Below the pieces are notes generated by a model. It did not search any database. It worked only from the letters and a program-made list of their open reading frames with translations, and was not told where the DNA came from. A stretch of 64,000 bases of DNA from Myxococcales bacterium (GTDB lineage: Bacteria > Myxococcota_A > Polyangia > Polyangiales > Polyangiaceae): NCBI GenBank assembly GCA_016191785.1, contig JACPVJ010000008.1, positions 1 through 64,000 on the forward strand. Direction: 5' to 3'. A program made the translations under genes and the position numbers. Positions 26,519 to 35,390 of this stretch are shown here, piece by piece. Positions within the stretch are counted from its first letter, which is position 1. Each line of letters begins with the position of its first letter.

Positions 26519-28414
26519 TCAGGCGATGAACCGCTTCCACCACAGCGAGAGGTTCAGCAAGAACCACACCCGCGATCCTTTGCCGCTCTCGAGGAGTCGT
26601 TCGACCTCTTCAGCGTCGAAGAGGTCGGTCCGAGCCACCATCGCCCGGATCTCTTCCCGTGCATGCTCCCCGAGTCGATGCAGCAGCCACTCCGCGACGG
26701 GCACACCGAACCCCTGTTTCTTCCTGTCGATGACGTCGTCGGGGATCAACCCCCGAGTCGCCCGCTTGAGCAGGTACTTGGGGGTTCGATGGCGCATCTT
26801 GACCGCTGCGGGCACGCCGAATGCCAACTCGACGAAGCGATGATCTAGGAATGGAACTCGGCACTCGACCGCGACGCCCATGGACATCTTGTCGACTCGC
26901 ATCAGCAACAACTCCGGCAGGCGGAGATTCAGATCGCTATAGGTCATCCAGCTCGCCGCCGATTCGGTCGGCCAGTTCTGCTTGAAACGCTGGTGGATCG
27001 GCGCGAGCGCATCCCATCCCGACATCCCCGCGAATTTGCGACGGAGGCGGGGGGACAAGAGCCGCCCTTTCTCCTCATCGGTGAAGGCCTCGGCTCCGCT
27101 CCAGAAGACTGGGAGCCCGTGCCGACTGCGGCGAAGGAACTCGTACTCGCGAGTGGCGCGTCGCCCCGCGAGCCCAAGCCCAACCAGCGCCGTCCGCTTC
27201 GCCAACCCCGTTCCCGGCACGTCGCCCAGCCGCTGTAGCCGATGCAGCGTGTGCCAACTGGGGTAGCCGAAGAAGAGCTCGTCGGAGCCCTCCCCGACCT
27301 GACACACCACGATGCCGTTACTCCGCGCGAGCTTCGACAGATAGTAGAGCGGCACACAAACCGGATCCGCGATGGGCTCGTCTTGCAGCTCGACCATTCG
27401 CGGGAGGAATTCGAGAAGATCTTCGACACCCAGCAGTCGCTCGTGGTGCTCCGCGTGGAACAAGTCCGCGATCCGCCGAGCCTCGCGCGTCTCGTTTGCG
27501 TAGGTCGACTGCCCGCGAAAACCCACCGTGAAGGTCTTCACCACGGACTCCCCACCTTCGGACAGGAGAGCCACGTTGGCGCTCGAGTCGATGCCGCCCG
27601 ACAAGAATGCGCCGACAGGCACGTCGCTCACCTTGCGCAGTCGCACCGATGTTCTGAGCTCCTCGAGCACTTGCGTCGCGAGCGAGGCGTCGTCGCCGTT
27701 CGAGGGCACCCTCGCCCGCTCCAGCACGTCCCAGTAGCGACTCTCGTCCACCTGACCATTCATCCGAAACCGGATCCAAGAGCCCGCTGGCACCTTCTTC
27801 ACTCCGGCGAACAGCGTCCGCGGCGCCGGCGCGGTGAGGAAGGAGAGGTAGAAGAAGAGCGCTTCCTCGTCGAGCTCGCGTGGTTGGTCGGACAGCTCCA
27901 AGATCGCCTTGATCTCCGAAGCGAACCGCACCCGTCCGTTTCTCACGCTGTAGTAGAGGGGCTTGATTCCGACCCGATCGCGAACCAGCCAGAGCTCCCG
28001 CGCTCTGCCGTCCCACAACGCGAAGGCGAACATGCCTCGAAAACGATGGATGGCATCGATCCCCCACTGCTCGAAGGCGTGGAGAATGACTTCCGTGTCG
28101 GAGTGATCCGTCTTCCAGACGTGCCCACCGAGTTGCTCGAGCTCGCCTCGGACTTCGCCATGATTGTAGATCTCGCCGTTGAATGACACCCAGATCGAAG
28201 CGTCCTCGTTCGACATGGGCTGCGCGGCGCGCTCCGACAGGTCGATGATGGAAAGCCGTCGATGGCCGAGACCGACGCGGCCGTCCTCCGAGACCCAAGT
28301 GCCTGCGCCGTCCGGACCGCGGTGCGCGACGGCATCGCGCATTCGTTCGACCTCGCTCCGCGTCACGAGCGAGGGTGAACCCGGCAACGCCAGAATTCCA
28401 GCTATCCCGCACAT
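26519..28414 (-). CDS. asnB: asparagine synthase (glutamine-hydrolysing), copy 2
   Basis: 631 residues, a full AsnB-like length. N-terminal Cys2 nucleophile (MCGIAGILAL), HRGPDGAGTWVS, NGEIYNH, then the ATP-pyrophosphatase loop LSGGIDSSAN and GEGSDELFFGY. All hallmark residues for glutamine hydrolysis and amide transfer are present. Genes of this type are common beside wzx in polysaccharide loci. It diverges from the polymerase at 28545 and leads a leftward run with the flippase (40-base gap) and the methyltransferase. Confidence 0.93.
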   Translation of the reverse strand: MCGIAGILALPGSPSLVTRSEVERMRDAVAHRGPDGAGTWVSEDGRVGLGHRRLSIIDLSERAAQPMSNEDASIWVSFNGEIYNHGEVRGELEQLGGHVWKTDHSDTEVILHAFEQWGIDAIHRFRGMFAFALWDGRARELWLVRDRVGIKPLYYSVRNGRVRFASEIKAILELSDQPRELDEEALFFYLSFLTAPAPRTLFAGVKKVPAGSWIRFRMNGQVDESRYWDVLERARVPSNGDDASLATQVLEELRTSVRLRKVSDVPVGAFLSGGIDSSANVALLSEGGESVVKTFTVGFRGQSTYANETREARRIADLFHAEHHERLLGVEDLLEFLPRMVELQDEPIADPVCVPLYYLSKLARSNGIVVCQVGEGSDELFFGYPSWHTLHRLQRLGDVPGTGLAKRTALVGLGLAGRRATREYEFLRRSRHGLPVFWSGAEAFTDEEKGRLLSPRLRRKFAGMSGWDALAPIHQRFKQNWPTESAASWMTYSDLNLRLPELLLMRVDKMSMGVAVECRVPFLDHRFVELAFGVPAAVKMRHRTPKYLLKRATRGLIPDDVIDRKKQGFGVPVAEWLLHRLGEHAREEIRAMVARTDLFDAEEVERLLESGKGSRVWFLLNLSLWWKRFIA

Positions 28415-28544
28415 GTGGCCTCTCCCAACGGCAGCGCAACAGGCGTTAGTGGCACACTGACCGCGCGAAATTCAGCCATTGCGCTCGGAGCAATTCGGAT
28501 GCCTGCGTCCCTCGTCCATGGCACGCTCCGCCTGTTTGGACCTC
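28415..28544. promoter_or_regulatory. divergent intergenic region
   Basis: 130 bases between the start of asparagine synthase copy 2 (leftward) and the chosen start of the second polymerase (rightward). It must hold at least one promoter; no clear boxes were seen. Confidence 0.35.
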
Positions 28545-29918
28545 ATGACCGAGTCCCAGTGGTACTCCGCAGTCGGCACCGCAGTCCTCGCGGTTGTGGC
28601 CGTCGTCGAGCGCCGGCGACTCATCTCCACTTCAACGATCTCTGGGCTCTTCATCGCCTACCTGGTCTTCGGTTTCCTTGGCATCCTGCTTCTACCGTGG
28701 GCTCGTGCGGGCGTGATCTTGGAAGAGGACTTGCGCGTCGGGTTCGGTTTCATCGACTGGCGAAAGATCACCGATCGCGACCTCTCCCTTAGCATTCTGC
28801 TCTATGTCGGCGGGTTTCTGCTTGCGCTGCTCGGGCACCGTATTGCAGGGTCCGTAGCAAGGTTCCAGAGCCCCGTCTACGCCTCCAGACGCGAGCTCCG
28901 GGTGGGTCGCCTCGTAGCGCTCGCCGTCCCTGCGCTGCTACTCACACTTGGGCACGTTGCACTCAACCCCGACATCTTCGTCCAGGGGATCGAAACCGCG
29001 ATCATCGGCGGGGAGAAAGCCGCCGTTCACGACTTCCGGTACGCCGCGGTGACTAACTACCCCTTCGTGCTCACCGTATACAACATCCTGCCGTTCCTCT
29101 CGACGTCGCTCTGGGCCCACTCGCGCTCGAGCAACTCGCCGATCCTGAAAGTCTTCAAGGTCTTGCTCGCTGCCATCACAGGTCTGATGCTGCTGCTCAC
29201 GTTCCAGAAGATGCCGCTCATGATCTTCTCCATCGCGCTCGGCGCGACCGAACTGGCAGCACGGCGCGCCCGGATTTCGGATGGAAGGGTCCTGGCTGCC
29301 GCTCGCCAAGCCCCGCGGTTCCTTCTCGTGGCGGTCGTCCTGCTACTCCTGATCTCACTCCTGCAGAGCGCGATGAAGACCGGCGAGGCGCAGGCCGACC
29401 CGCTGCGGGTCTCCCTTCGCGAGATCTTTGGTCGGATCTCGGTGGGCGCTCCGATGTTCGTCCACTACTTCCCGACCGTAGGAGACCACTACGGCCTGTC
29501 GGGACTTCGCATGTTCGCTCTGGTGTCGGGCGAGCCACTCTTCGAGACGACGGCAGTCGTCTTCAGGTACTTCACCAACAGCAACGAAGGGTCGGCTGCA
29601 ATCGCGGCGGTGGTCGACTTCTATTGCGCTTTCGGTTGGCCAGGCTGGGCGATCGGCTGCACCTTGTTGGGCGTCGCGCTCGCGCAACTCGATCGACTGA
29701 TACGCGCGATTCCCCAGGGCGATTCGCGCCTCCTTGCGACCATATACGCCTTCACCTTTTGCATGCACCTAGGGCAGGCGAGCGTCTTCAATGCATCCTT
29801 CGGCTATGGTGGCATTTTCTTCGTGGGCTTGTGGTTCATCCTGTTTGCACCGACAGCCGGTTCGGCAGCGGCAGACGCTTCGCGCGCGATGCGGAACGCT
29901 CAGCAAGGGGCGACCTGA
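28545..29918 (+). CDS. polysaccharide polymerase-like membrane protein (Wzy/EpsG type)
   Basis: 457 residues from the ATG at 28545; the longer frame starts at a TTG at 28479. About 10-12 hydrophobic segments are spaced along the protein with one longer periplasmic-type loop (about 300-370). Sequence is diverse, as is normal for Wzy, but layout and position beside wzx fit an oligosaccharide repeat-unit polymerase. The stretch FVLTVYNILPFLSTSLWA and the late loop YYPTVG-like region (FVHYFPTVGDHYGLSG) recall O-antigen polymerases. It is the last gene before the IS3-family element. Confidence 0.7.
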   Translation: MTESQWYSAVGTAVLAVVAVVERRRLISTSTISGLFIAYLVFGFLGILLLPWARAGVILEEDLRVGFGFIDWRKITDRDLSLSILLYVGGFLLALLGHRIAGSVARFQSPVYASRRELRVGRLVALAVPALLLTLGHVALNPDIFVQGIETAIIGGEKAAVHDFRYAAVTNYPFVLTVYNILPFLSTSLWAHSRSSNSPILKVFKVLLAAITGLMLLLTFQKMPLMIFSIALGATELAARRARISDGRVLAAARQAPRFLLVAVVLLLLISLLQSAMKTGEAQADPLRVSLREIFGRISVGAPMFVHYFPTVGDHYGLSGLRMFALVSGEPLFETTAVVFRYFTNSNEGSAAIAAVVDFYCAFGWPGWAIGCTLLGVALAQLDRLIRAIPQGDSRLLATIYAFTFCMHLGQASVFNASFGYGGIFFVGLWFILFAPTAGSAAADASRAMRNAQQGAT

Positions 29919-30007
29919 GCCAGGCGAGATGCACGTCGAGACCCGGAGTGTCGTCCCGCCACGCACTCTGCCCTGTGTCGTCGGACAACCGCGTGCGCTC
30001 CGGAAGT

Positions 30008-30027
30008 TGTCAACGAGTGTGAGACAC
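30008..30027 (+). repeat. left inverted repeat of the IS3-family element
   Basis: TGTCAACGAGTGTGAGACAC matches the reverse complement of 31597-31616 at 17 of 20 positions. Confidence 0.75.
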
Positions 30028-30036
30028 GTGAGCTGA

Positions 30037-31131
30037 TCATATAGAGGCGGTTTTCATAAGTGGTTCGAGATGTGCGCGCGTGATCGTCTTGGTGATGACG
30101 CCGGCGACGGCGGGCCGCTCGTGATCGGTTTCGCGCCAGGTGTTCGAGGCGCTCGGCTGCGGCCTGTTGATCCACACCTCGCGTGCCGGGCTCGCCACGG
30201 TCGGCGACCCGTTCGGGAAGCGCTCAGGTCGCACGGCGTACGCCCGCGCCAGCACGCCCTGCCTGTGCGCCAGCGCGCCGTCGGCGAGGCCGTGGTGGAC
30301 TTGCGCAGGCGTCAAGAATCCGAGACCGCTGTGGTGGTGCCGCGTGTTGTACCAGGCGAAGTACGACCGGCAGAAGGTCAGCCCGTCCTCCTGCGAGCCG
30401 AAGCGCTCTGGGAATTCCGGGCGGTACTTCATCGTCTTGAACTGACTTTCGCTGAAGGGGTTGTCGTCCGAAACATGCGGCCGGCTGTGCGTCTTCGTGA
30501 CGCTGAGGTCCGCCAGGAGCTGCGCGAGCGTCTTGCTCTTCATCGACGGGCCACGGTCCGCGTGCAGCGTGAGCCGACCCGGCTCGATGCGTTCCTTCTT
30601 GCAGGTCCCCGCGATGAGGTGCCTCGCGAGTGCCGCGCTCTCGCAGTCGGCGAGCAGCCAACCGACGACGTAGCGGCTGTAGATGTCGAGCACGACGTAG
30701 AGGTAGAAGTACGACCAGGTCACCGGGCCCTTGAGCTTGGTGATGTCCCACGACCACACCTGATTCGGAGCCGTCGCGACCAGCTCGGGCTTGGAATACT
30801 GCGGGTGTCGCAGCTGATCGCGGCGTTCGCGTACTTGCTGGTTCGCGTCCAGCACTCGGTACATCGTGCGTACCGAGCAGAGGTACGTGCCCTCGTCGAG
30901 CAACGTCGCCTGCACCTGGGCGGGCGGCTGATCGGCGAAGCGCTCGCTGTTGAGCGTGTCGAGCACCTGGCTGCGCTCCGCGTCGTCGAGGGCGCGGGGC
31001 GGACGAGGCCGCTGGCGCGGAGGGCCCGGCGGCCGGCGACTCCGGTAGTACGTCGCGCGCGGCACACCCAGCGCCTCGCAGGCGGGCTTCTTGCCGCCGA
31101 GGTCGCCAGCGGCCTTGTCCACCGCGGCCAT
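30037..31131 (-). CDS. IS3-family transposase OrfB (DDE integrase core)
   Basis: 364 residues. An N-terminal helix-turn-helix region (KKPACEALGVPRATYYRSRR) is followed by the rve integrase core. Catalytic residues can be placed: Asp in VWSWDITKLKG, Asp in LTLHADRGPSM, Glu in DDNPFSESQFKTMKY. Its ATG shares one base with the TGA of OrfA, so translation is coupled by re-initiation or a slip. The frame is complete and extends to within 30 bases of the element's left end. Confidence 0.92.
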   Translation of the reverse strand: MAAVDKAAGDLGGKKPACEALGVPRATYYRSRRPPGPPRQRPRPPRALDDAERSQVLDTLNSERFADQPPAQVQATLLDEGTYLCSVRTMYRVLDANQQVRERRDQLRHPQYSKPELVATAPNQVWSWDITKLKGPVTWSYFYLYVVLDIYSRYVVGWLLADCESAALARHLIAGTCKKERIEPGRLTLHADRGPSMKSKTLAQLLADLSVTKTHSRPHVSDDNPFSESQFKTMKYRPEFPERFGSQEDGLTFCRSYFAWYNTRHHHSGLGFLTPAQVHHGLADGALAHRQGVLARAYAVRPERFPNGSPTVASPAREVWINRPQPSASNTWRETDHERPAVAGVITKTITRAHLEPLMKTASI

Positions 31132-31550
31132 CAGTTCTCCTCGTCCTTCAGCTCGTCCGGCAGCGGTGGCTGCTCCACTCCCAAGAGGTCGGATATTTTT
31201 TGCACACCGATGACCTTCTTGGCGAAAGCGAGCTCGTGCTCGAGACGGGCAACCTGCCTGTGGAGCCGGGCGTTCTCCAGAGCAACGTCGTCACGTCGCT
31301 TGGTCGGCTTGCGCCCTCGCTTCTTCGGCTCGAGCCCGGCCTGCTCGCCCTTCGACCGCTGGCCCTGCCAACTGGCGATGTGCGACGAGTACAGCCCCTC
31401 ACGCCGGAGAAGAGCACCCCGCTCGCCCTTCGGGCTGGCCTCGTACTCCCGAAGGACTCGGGCCTTGTACTCGGCGGTGAAGCGCCTGCGCCTGGCTTTC
31501 TCCAAGACCTCGGGATCTGGCCTCGCCGTTCCGTTTCCTGTCGTCAACAT
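31131..31550 (-). CDS. IS3-family transposase OrfA (helix-turn-helix)
   Basis: 139 residues. Basic N-terminus with the typical IS3 OrfA start (RRRFTAEYKARVLREYEA), a helix-turn-helix (LLRREGLYSSHIASWQGQ), then a leucine-zipper-like coiled coil (ALENARLHRQVARLEHELAF) and KKVIGVQKISDLLG. The protein binds the element ends and dimerises with OrfB. The ATG is at 31550, 47 bases inside the right inverted repeat. Confidence 0.9.
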   Translation of the reverse strand: MLTTGNGTARPDPEVLEKARRRRFTAEYKARVLREYEASPKGERGALLRREGLYSSHIASWQGQRSKGEQAGLEPKKRGRKPTKRRDDVALENARLHRQVARLEHELAFAKKVIGVQKISDLLGVEQPPLPDELKDEEN

Positions 31551-31596
31551 GCATCGGACACCTTCTCGCCCTCGTCACTATTTGGGAAAGAATCGG

Positions 31597-31616
31597 GTGT
31601 CTCACGATCGTTGGCA
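31597..31616 (-). repeat. right inverted repeat of the IS3-family element
   Basis: Read on the minus strand it is TGCCAACGATCGTGAGACAC, with 17 of 20 matches to the left end. Confidence 0.75.
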
Positions 31617-31751
31617 CAGAGGGCTCCTCGGCTACCCTGTTGCTCGCGTTGGGGCGACCGGGTGTTCATCAAAGGGTCGCGATAGGCCCAAGACCGCAGC
31701 AGTGGACCAGATGTGGGATTCGGCGCGCTCCCCAAGTAGCGAGTTGAGGCA

Positions 31752-33095
31752 GTGACCGGCATTGCACAGTGGAGATCGCTCCCGACCTCGAGCCTCGTTG
31801 GAGCGGTCGCTCTGTCGATTCTGTGCCTTCGCTGCGCACATCAGCCCGAGACGCCAGCGCCGCGCCGGTTTCACAACGTCATTGACGTCCTCGAGGCTGG
31901 CGCCCGATGCGACGGGACCAGCGACGACACGAGTGCCGTCCGCCGAGCCATCGGGATCGCGGCAGCGCAGGCAGCGGGCGTGGTGCAGTTCCCCTCTGGG
32001 TCCGGATCGTGCCGGATCACCTCGACCCTGAGCGTGGGCGAGGCGGTAACGCTCGCCTGCCTCTCCAACCCCGCACAGAACAACAACTCTGGCGCACCTT
32101 GCGTCATCGATCACGACTTCCAGGGGACGCTCCTCTCGCTGGACGGAGCTGGGCTCGGGAACCCAGGCGCGGGGTATGGGGTGAGAAACCTCGTGCTGCG
32201 CCAGACTCATCGCAGCGACGACGCGCGCGGAGCAGGCACGGCCATCCGCGTCACCGCAACGACGGAGGCGTCACGAGCTACGTGGGTGCGAATCGAAAAC
32301 GTCCAGATCGAGGAAAAGGCTGGCGCGGCTCCTTGGACGATCGGCATCGACATCGACGGGGCCGGGACCTCTGGGCGGAACGGCGTGCGAGACGTCTGGA
32401 TCACGAACGGGAGGATCCTGAGCAGCGCTACCCGGGGAGACCCGAGCGGGATCCGCATCAGCGGGGCGCAGAATGTCTTCGTGACCAACGTGCTCTTGAA
32501 CGGCCCGGGCGGGAACCTGCTCTGCAGCGGTCCGCCCGGGAATGAGTCTGATTCCCTGTACGTGACCCAGGGTGGCGGAGGGCGCTTTGCATTGGATCGC
32601 TGCCGCAACGTGTCCATGATGGGCGGAGCTTGGGGTGAGGTCACGAACACCACGAATACGTCGGGACAGAACCTGCTTTTCCCTTCTCGGGTGACGCTGC
32701 CTTTCGTCAATCACTCGCCGTCGAGTACCTTCCTGGCGCGCGTGGACGCGACGGGCGCGCTGCGGGTTTCTGGGAGGGTGACGCTGGCGCCGGACGCATC
32801 GCTAGGGAGCGTAGGCGCCGACGGCACCGTCGTCACACTGCTCGGGCGTGGCGCAAGCGGGACGCCCGTGATTGCGCCGGGCGGGCATGGATTGGCGGCC
32901 GGCTCTGCGTCCGTCCGGCTCACCAGTCCGGAAGGCTTCCTCATGGCCGGAAAGGGCGTGCGCTTCGCAGAGCTTCCAGCGCCCATCGACGGGATGCTAG
33001 TCTACTGCACGGACTGCGCCGCGGCAGCACGATGCGCCCCCGGGGGAACCGGCGCCCTGGCAAAGCGGCTGGGGGGCGCGTGGGTGTGTAACTGA
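31752..33095 (+). CDS. right-handed beta-helix lipoprotein, pectate-lyase-3-like
   Basis: 447 residues from a GTG at 31752 preceded by TTGAGG. An N-terminal signal ends in the Cys-containing CLRCAHQ, so lipid anchoring is plausible. The Pectate_lyase_3 entry pattern is clear: VIDVLEAGARCDGTSDDTSAVRRAI followed by GVVQFPSGS. Repeating short strands with NVFVTNVLLNG-type turns make the helix. Such proteins cleave or bind polysaccharides, or act as phage-like tailspike folds. The C-terminal part is Gly/Thr-rich and ends in a Cys-containing segment. Convergent with the next gene, 62 bases apart. Confidence 0.75.
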   Translation: MTGIAQWRSLPTSSLVGAVALSILCLRCAHQPETPAPRRFHNVIDVLEAGARCDGTSDDTSAVRRAIGIAAAQAAGVVQFPSGSGSCRITSTLSVGEAVTLACLSNPAQNNNSGAPCVIDHDFQGTLLSLDGAGLGNPGAGYGVRNLVLRQTHRSDDARGAGTAIRVTATTEASRATWVRIENVQIEEKAGAAPWTIGIDIDGAGTSGRNGVRDVWITNGRILSSATRGDPSGIRISGAQNVFVTNVLLNGPGGNLLCSGPPGNESDSLYVTQGGGGRFALDRCRNVSMMGGAWGEVTNTTNTSGQNLLFPSRVTLPFVNHSPSSTFLARVDATGALRVSGRVTLAPDASLGSVGADGTVVTLLGRGASGTPVIAPGGHGLAAGSASVRLTSPEGFLMAGKGVRFAELPAPIDGMLVYCTDCAAAARCAPGGTGALAKRLGGAWVCN

Positions 33096-33157
33096 TGCGG
33101 CGTAGGCGCGGCCGCGCGCGCTCCGCTTTCTGGAGGAGCGTTTACTGGACGGGCATC

Positions 33158-35245
33158 CTATTCCGCGGTCCGGCCCAAGTCCCAGTCGAGCAACGAGGTG
33201 TCCTCCGGGTTCGTCGACGTGATCGTGAAGCCGGTGCCCGGCGTGTACGCGACCTGGTAGCTCCCCGGGGTACCTCCTGGTTTCTTGATGTTGACGTTGA
33301 CCCGGTCGGTGGACTTCAGGTCCGGCCAGGCCACTGTCACGCTCGAGATTCCCCCGACCGAGGTCAGCTGTGCCGTGCCCTGGTTGATTCTGCCCGACGC
33401 GCGCACGAGAGTCGGAAGGGTCGCCCCGTCGAAGTCGTTGCCCGCTCCCAGCCGCGCCGTTCCCGCGGTCACGACGAGTCCGACTCCCGTTCCGGAAATC
33501 CTCGTCCCGCTGACCAAGAGCTTTGCGAAGGTGTGGATGCCATTCGCGCCCGGCACACCAGCTATGGCGCTGTCGCGGATTTCGTACTCACCCGCCCCGC
33601 TCAACAACACCACGTTGGCCACCTGTGAGTGCGAGATATCCATATTGGAGAGCCGCACCCGATCGGACGTGCTGGCGACGACGGCATAGGTTCCATTGCC
33701 GCCCTTCGACGTGATGTTCTGGCCATCGAACCCGGCCGCGACGAGCAGCCCTCTGCCCGTCGCCGGCGTGTTGCCGTTGCTCGAGATGTCGATGTTCCGC
33801 GCTTGCGTTCCGCCGCAGCAGGTCGAGATACCGATGTCTCCGTTCTTGCGTGCGTTCACGTTCACGAGCTTCGCGCCGTCGCAGGGCACGCCGTCGCAAC
33901 CCAGCTGGATGCCCGTGCTGACGTTCGACTGCGCATCAACGTCCTGGATCACTGTGCCGCTGGTGCCGTTTGCCGTTCGAATACCCGTGAGCGCCCCGGA
34001 GTATACTCCACCCACGACGCGCGTGTTGCGACAGCCGATGGAATTCGCGTCGGCATCGAGCCCGAGCGCTGCGGTACCGGCACCGAACGATGTGGTGCCG
34101 GAAACCTCAGTGTTGTGCGAATCGTAGACCGCGATGCCGTAGTACATCGAGCTTGGACCGGTGACGGCGCAGCCCTTAACTTGTGTGCTCTCGTTGGACT
34201 CGACCGCTAGGCCCGCGAGCGCCTTCGCGCCCTGATCGACCTTCACAATGACGTTCTCGTAGCGATTCTCGACGCCACCGACATCGAACGACGCCAAGAG
34301 GTCCATGGTGACGCCGCTCTTCACATGCATGGTGAGATTTCTAATCGTGCAGCGCTCCGAGATGATGAACTCGAAGAATCGAACTCCGGTACCCGTAACC
34401 GTCATCCCTCGACCGTCGATGTCGATGTCATGCGGAACGCTCGGAAGCGTCGTGATTGTGTCGGTGGTGGCGAAGGCGTCCAGGACAGGTCGATCGATCG
34501 TCAGCTCGTAGGCTCCCCCAGCCTGCGTGATGCCGGTGATCGTGCGGACCGAGACGTGAAAGTTGGGTGACACCACGATGATCTTCGTACCCACCGGGCC
34601 GAGGTCCGTGGTGGTCTTGATGGTCGTGTCGCCGATCGCGATTGGGGACTCCGGGTGCCCGCTCGTCCCTGCCGTGTTGAACGCGAGGAACGCCGCTGTG
34701 ACGTACACGCCGTTGTTCGGAAGCTTGCTGTTGATGGTGACGTCCGCGCCACCCCGCAGGCGCGTGCCGCTGGGCACCCTGCACGGCGTCTCCCAGTTGT
34801 AAGTGCCCGCAGAAAGCACCACCGTACGTCGGCCAGCATTTCCCTCCAAGATGGCAGCGACGTGAGCGGCATCGTCACCAGAAGGAAGCGGCGACAAGAC
34901 CAGGTCCTCACCGCTGTGGATCCACCGACCGGGCTGACCTCCCTTGTGACCGAGCACCACGACGCGGTCGGAAGGTGTCGAGTCTCCAGGAGAGAAAACG
35001 TAGATCGACTTGGTCTCAGCCACGACGATAGCTTTGGCCTCACCCGGACCTGGAGAGGCTTCCACTTCATCGAGGGTGGCGAACACCGCCACCTTCTTGC
35101 TCTCGAGATCGACGCCGCCGCAGACGATTCCTCCCACCTCGCACTTCTCGTCGCTGGACTTCGCCGCGGGCATTCCTTCGTATCCCAGAGCAACCACCAG
35201 CCCTGAAACAACCGCTGCAAGGCGCAGCCGCGTCCGCATCGCCAT
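33158..35245 (-). CDS. secreted right-handed beta-helix repeat protein
   Basis: About 695 residues. Of three close in-frame ATGs (35254, 35245, 35239) the one at 35245 is chosen because GGGAG lies nine bases before it. Signal peptide follows (RLRLAAVVSGLVVALG). The body has an alpha/beta opening domain, then the beta-helix entry (AAHVAAILEGNAGRRTVVLSAGTY) and many parallel-helix coils (for example YGIAVYDSHNTEVSGTTSFG). This is typical of extracellular polysaccharide lyases, epimerases and hydrolases; no catalytic triad is assignable by eye. It lies downstream of the heparinase-like gene on the same strand. Confidence 0.75.
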   Translation of the reverse strand: MAMRTRLRLAAVVSGLVVALGYEGMPAAKSSDEKCEVGGIVCGGVDLESKKVAVFATLDEVEASPGPGEAKAIVVAETKSIYVFSPGDSTPSDRVVVLGHKGGQPGRWIHSGEDLVLSPLPSGDDAAHVAAILEGNAGRRTVVLSAGTYNWETPCRVPSGTRLRGGADVTINSKLPNNGVYVTAAFLAFNTAGTSGHPESPIAIGDTTIKTTTDLGPVGTKIIVVSPNFHVSVRTITGITQAGGAYELTIDRPVLDAFATTDTITTLPSVPHDIDIDGRGMTVTGTGVRFFEFIISERCTIRNLTMHVKSGVTMDLLASFDVGGVENRYENVIVKVDQGAKALAGLAVESNESTQVKGCAVTGPSSMYYGIAVYDSHNTEVSGTTSFGAGTAALGLDADANSIGCRNTRVVGGVYSGALTGIRTANGTSGTVIQDVDAQSNVSTGIQLGCDGVPCDGAKLVNVNARKNGDIGISTCCGGTQARNIDISSNGNTPATGRGLLVAAGFDGQNITSKGGNGTYAVVASTSDRVRLSNMDISHSQVANVVLLSGAGEYEIRDSAIAGVPGANGIHTFAKLLVSGTRISGTGVGLVVTAGTARLGAGNDFDGATLPTLVRASGRINQGTAQLTSVGGISSVTVAWPDLKSTDRVNVNIKKPGGTPGSYQVAYTPGTGFTITSTNPEDTSLLDWDLGRTAE

Positions 35246-35280
35246 CGTGCTCATCTCCCGCCAAAAAAGGCCCACGTTCG

Positions 35281-35308
35281 AGCATAGGACATGTCCGAAT
35301 CGAGACAA
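35281..35308 (-). promoter_or_regulatory. possible sigma-70-type promoter for the beta-helix gene
   Basis: On the minus strand TTGTCT and TATGCT are separated by 16 bases, about 36 bases before the chosen start. The 145-base gap to the heparinase-like gene leaves room for its own promoter. A weak match, given as a candidate only. Confidence 0.25.
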
Positions 35309-35390
35309 CCCGAAGGAGGCACTGTCAAAAAGATGTCAGCCCCGGGCGCAAGTTGGACAACAACACGTGTGGGTGGGGCGGTGCAGGCGC

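Larger units (their letters stand above)
30008..31616 (-). mobile_element. IS3-family insertion sequence
   Basis: 1609 bases bounded by imperfect terminal inverted repeats and carrying a two-gene orfA/orfB transposase on the minus strand. Both frames are intact, so the copy may be active. No matching target duplication was found with these ends (AAGT on the left against CAGA on the right). It lies between the second polymerase and a beta-helix protein and does not visibly break a gene. Confidence 0.8.
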
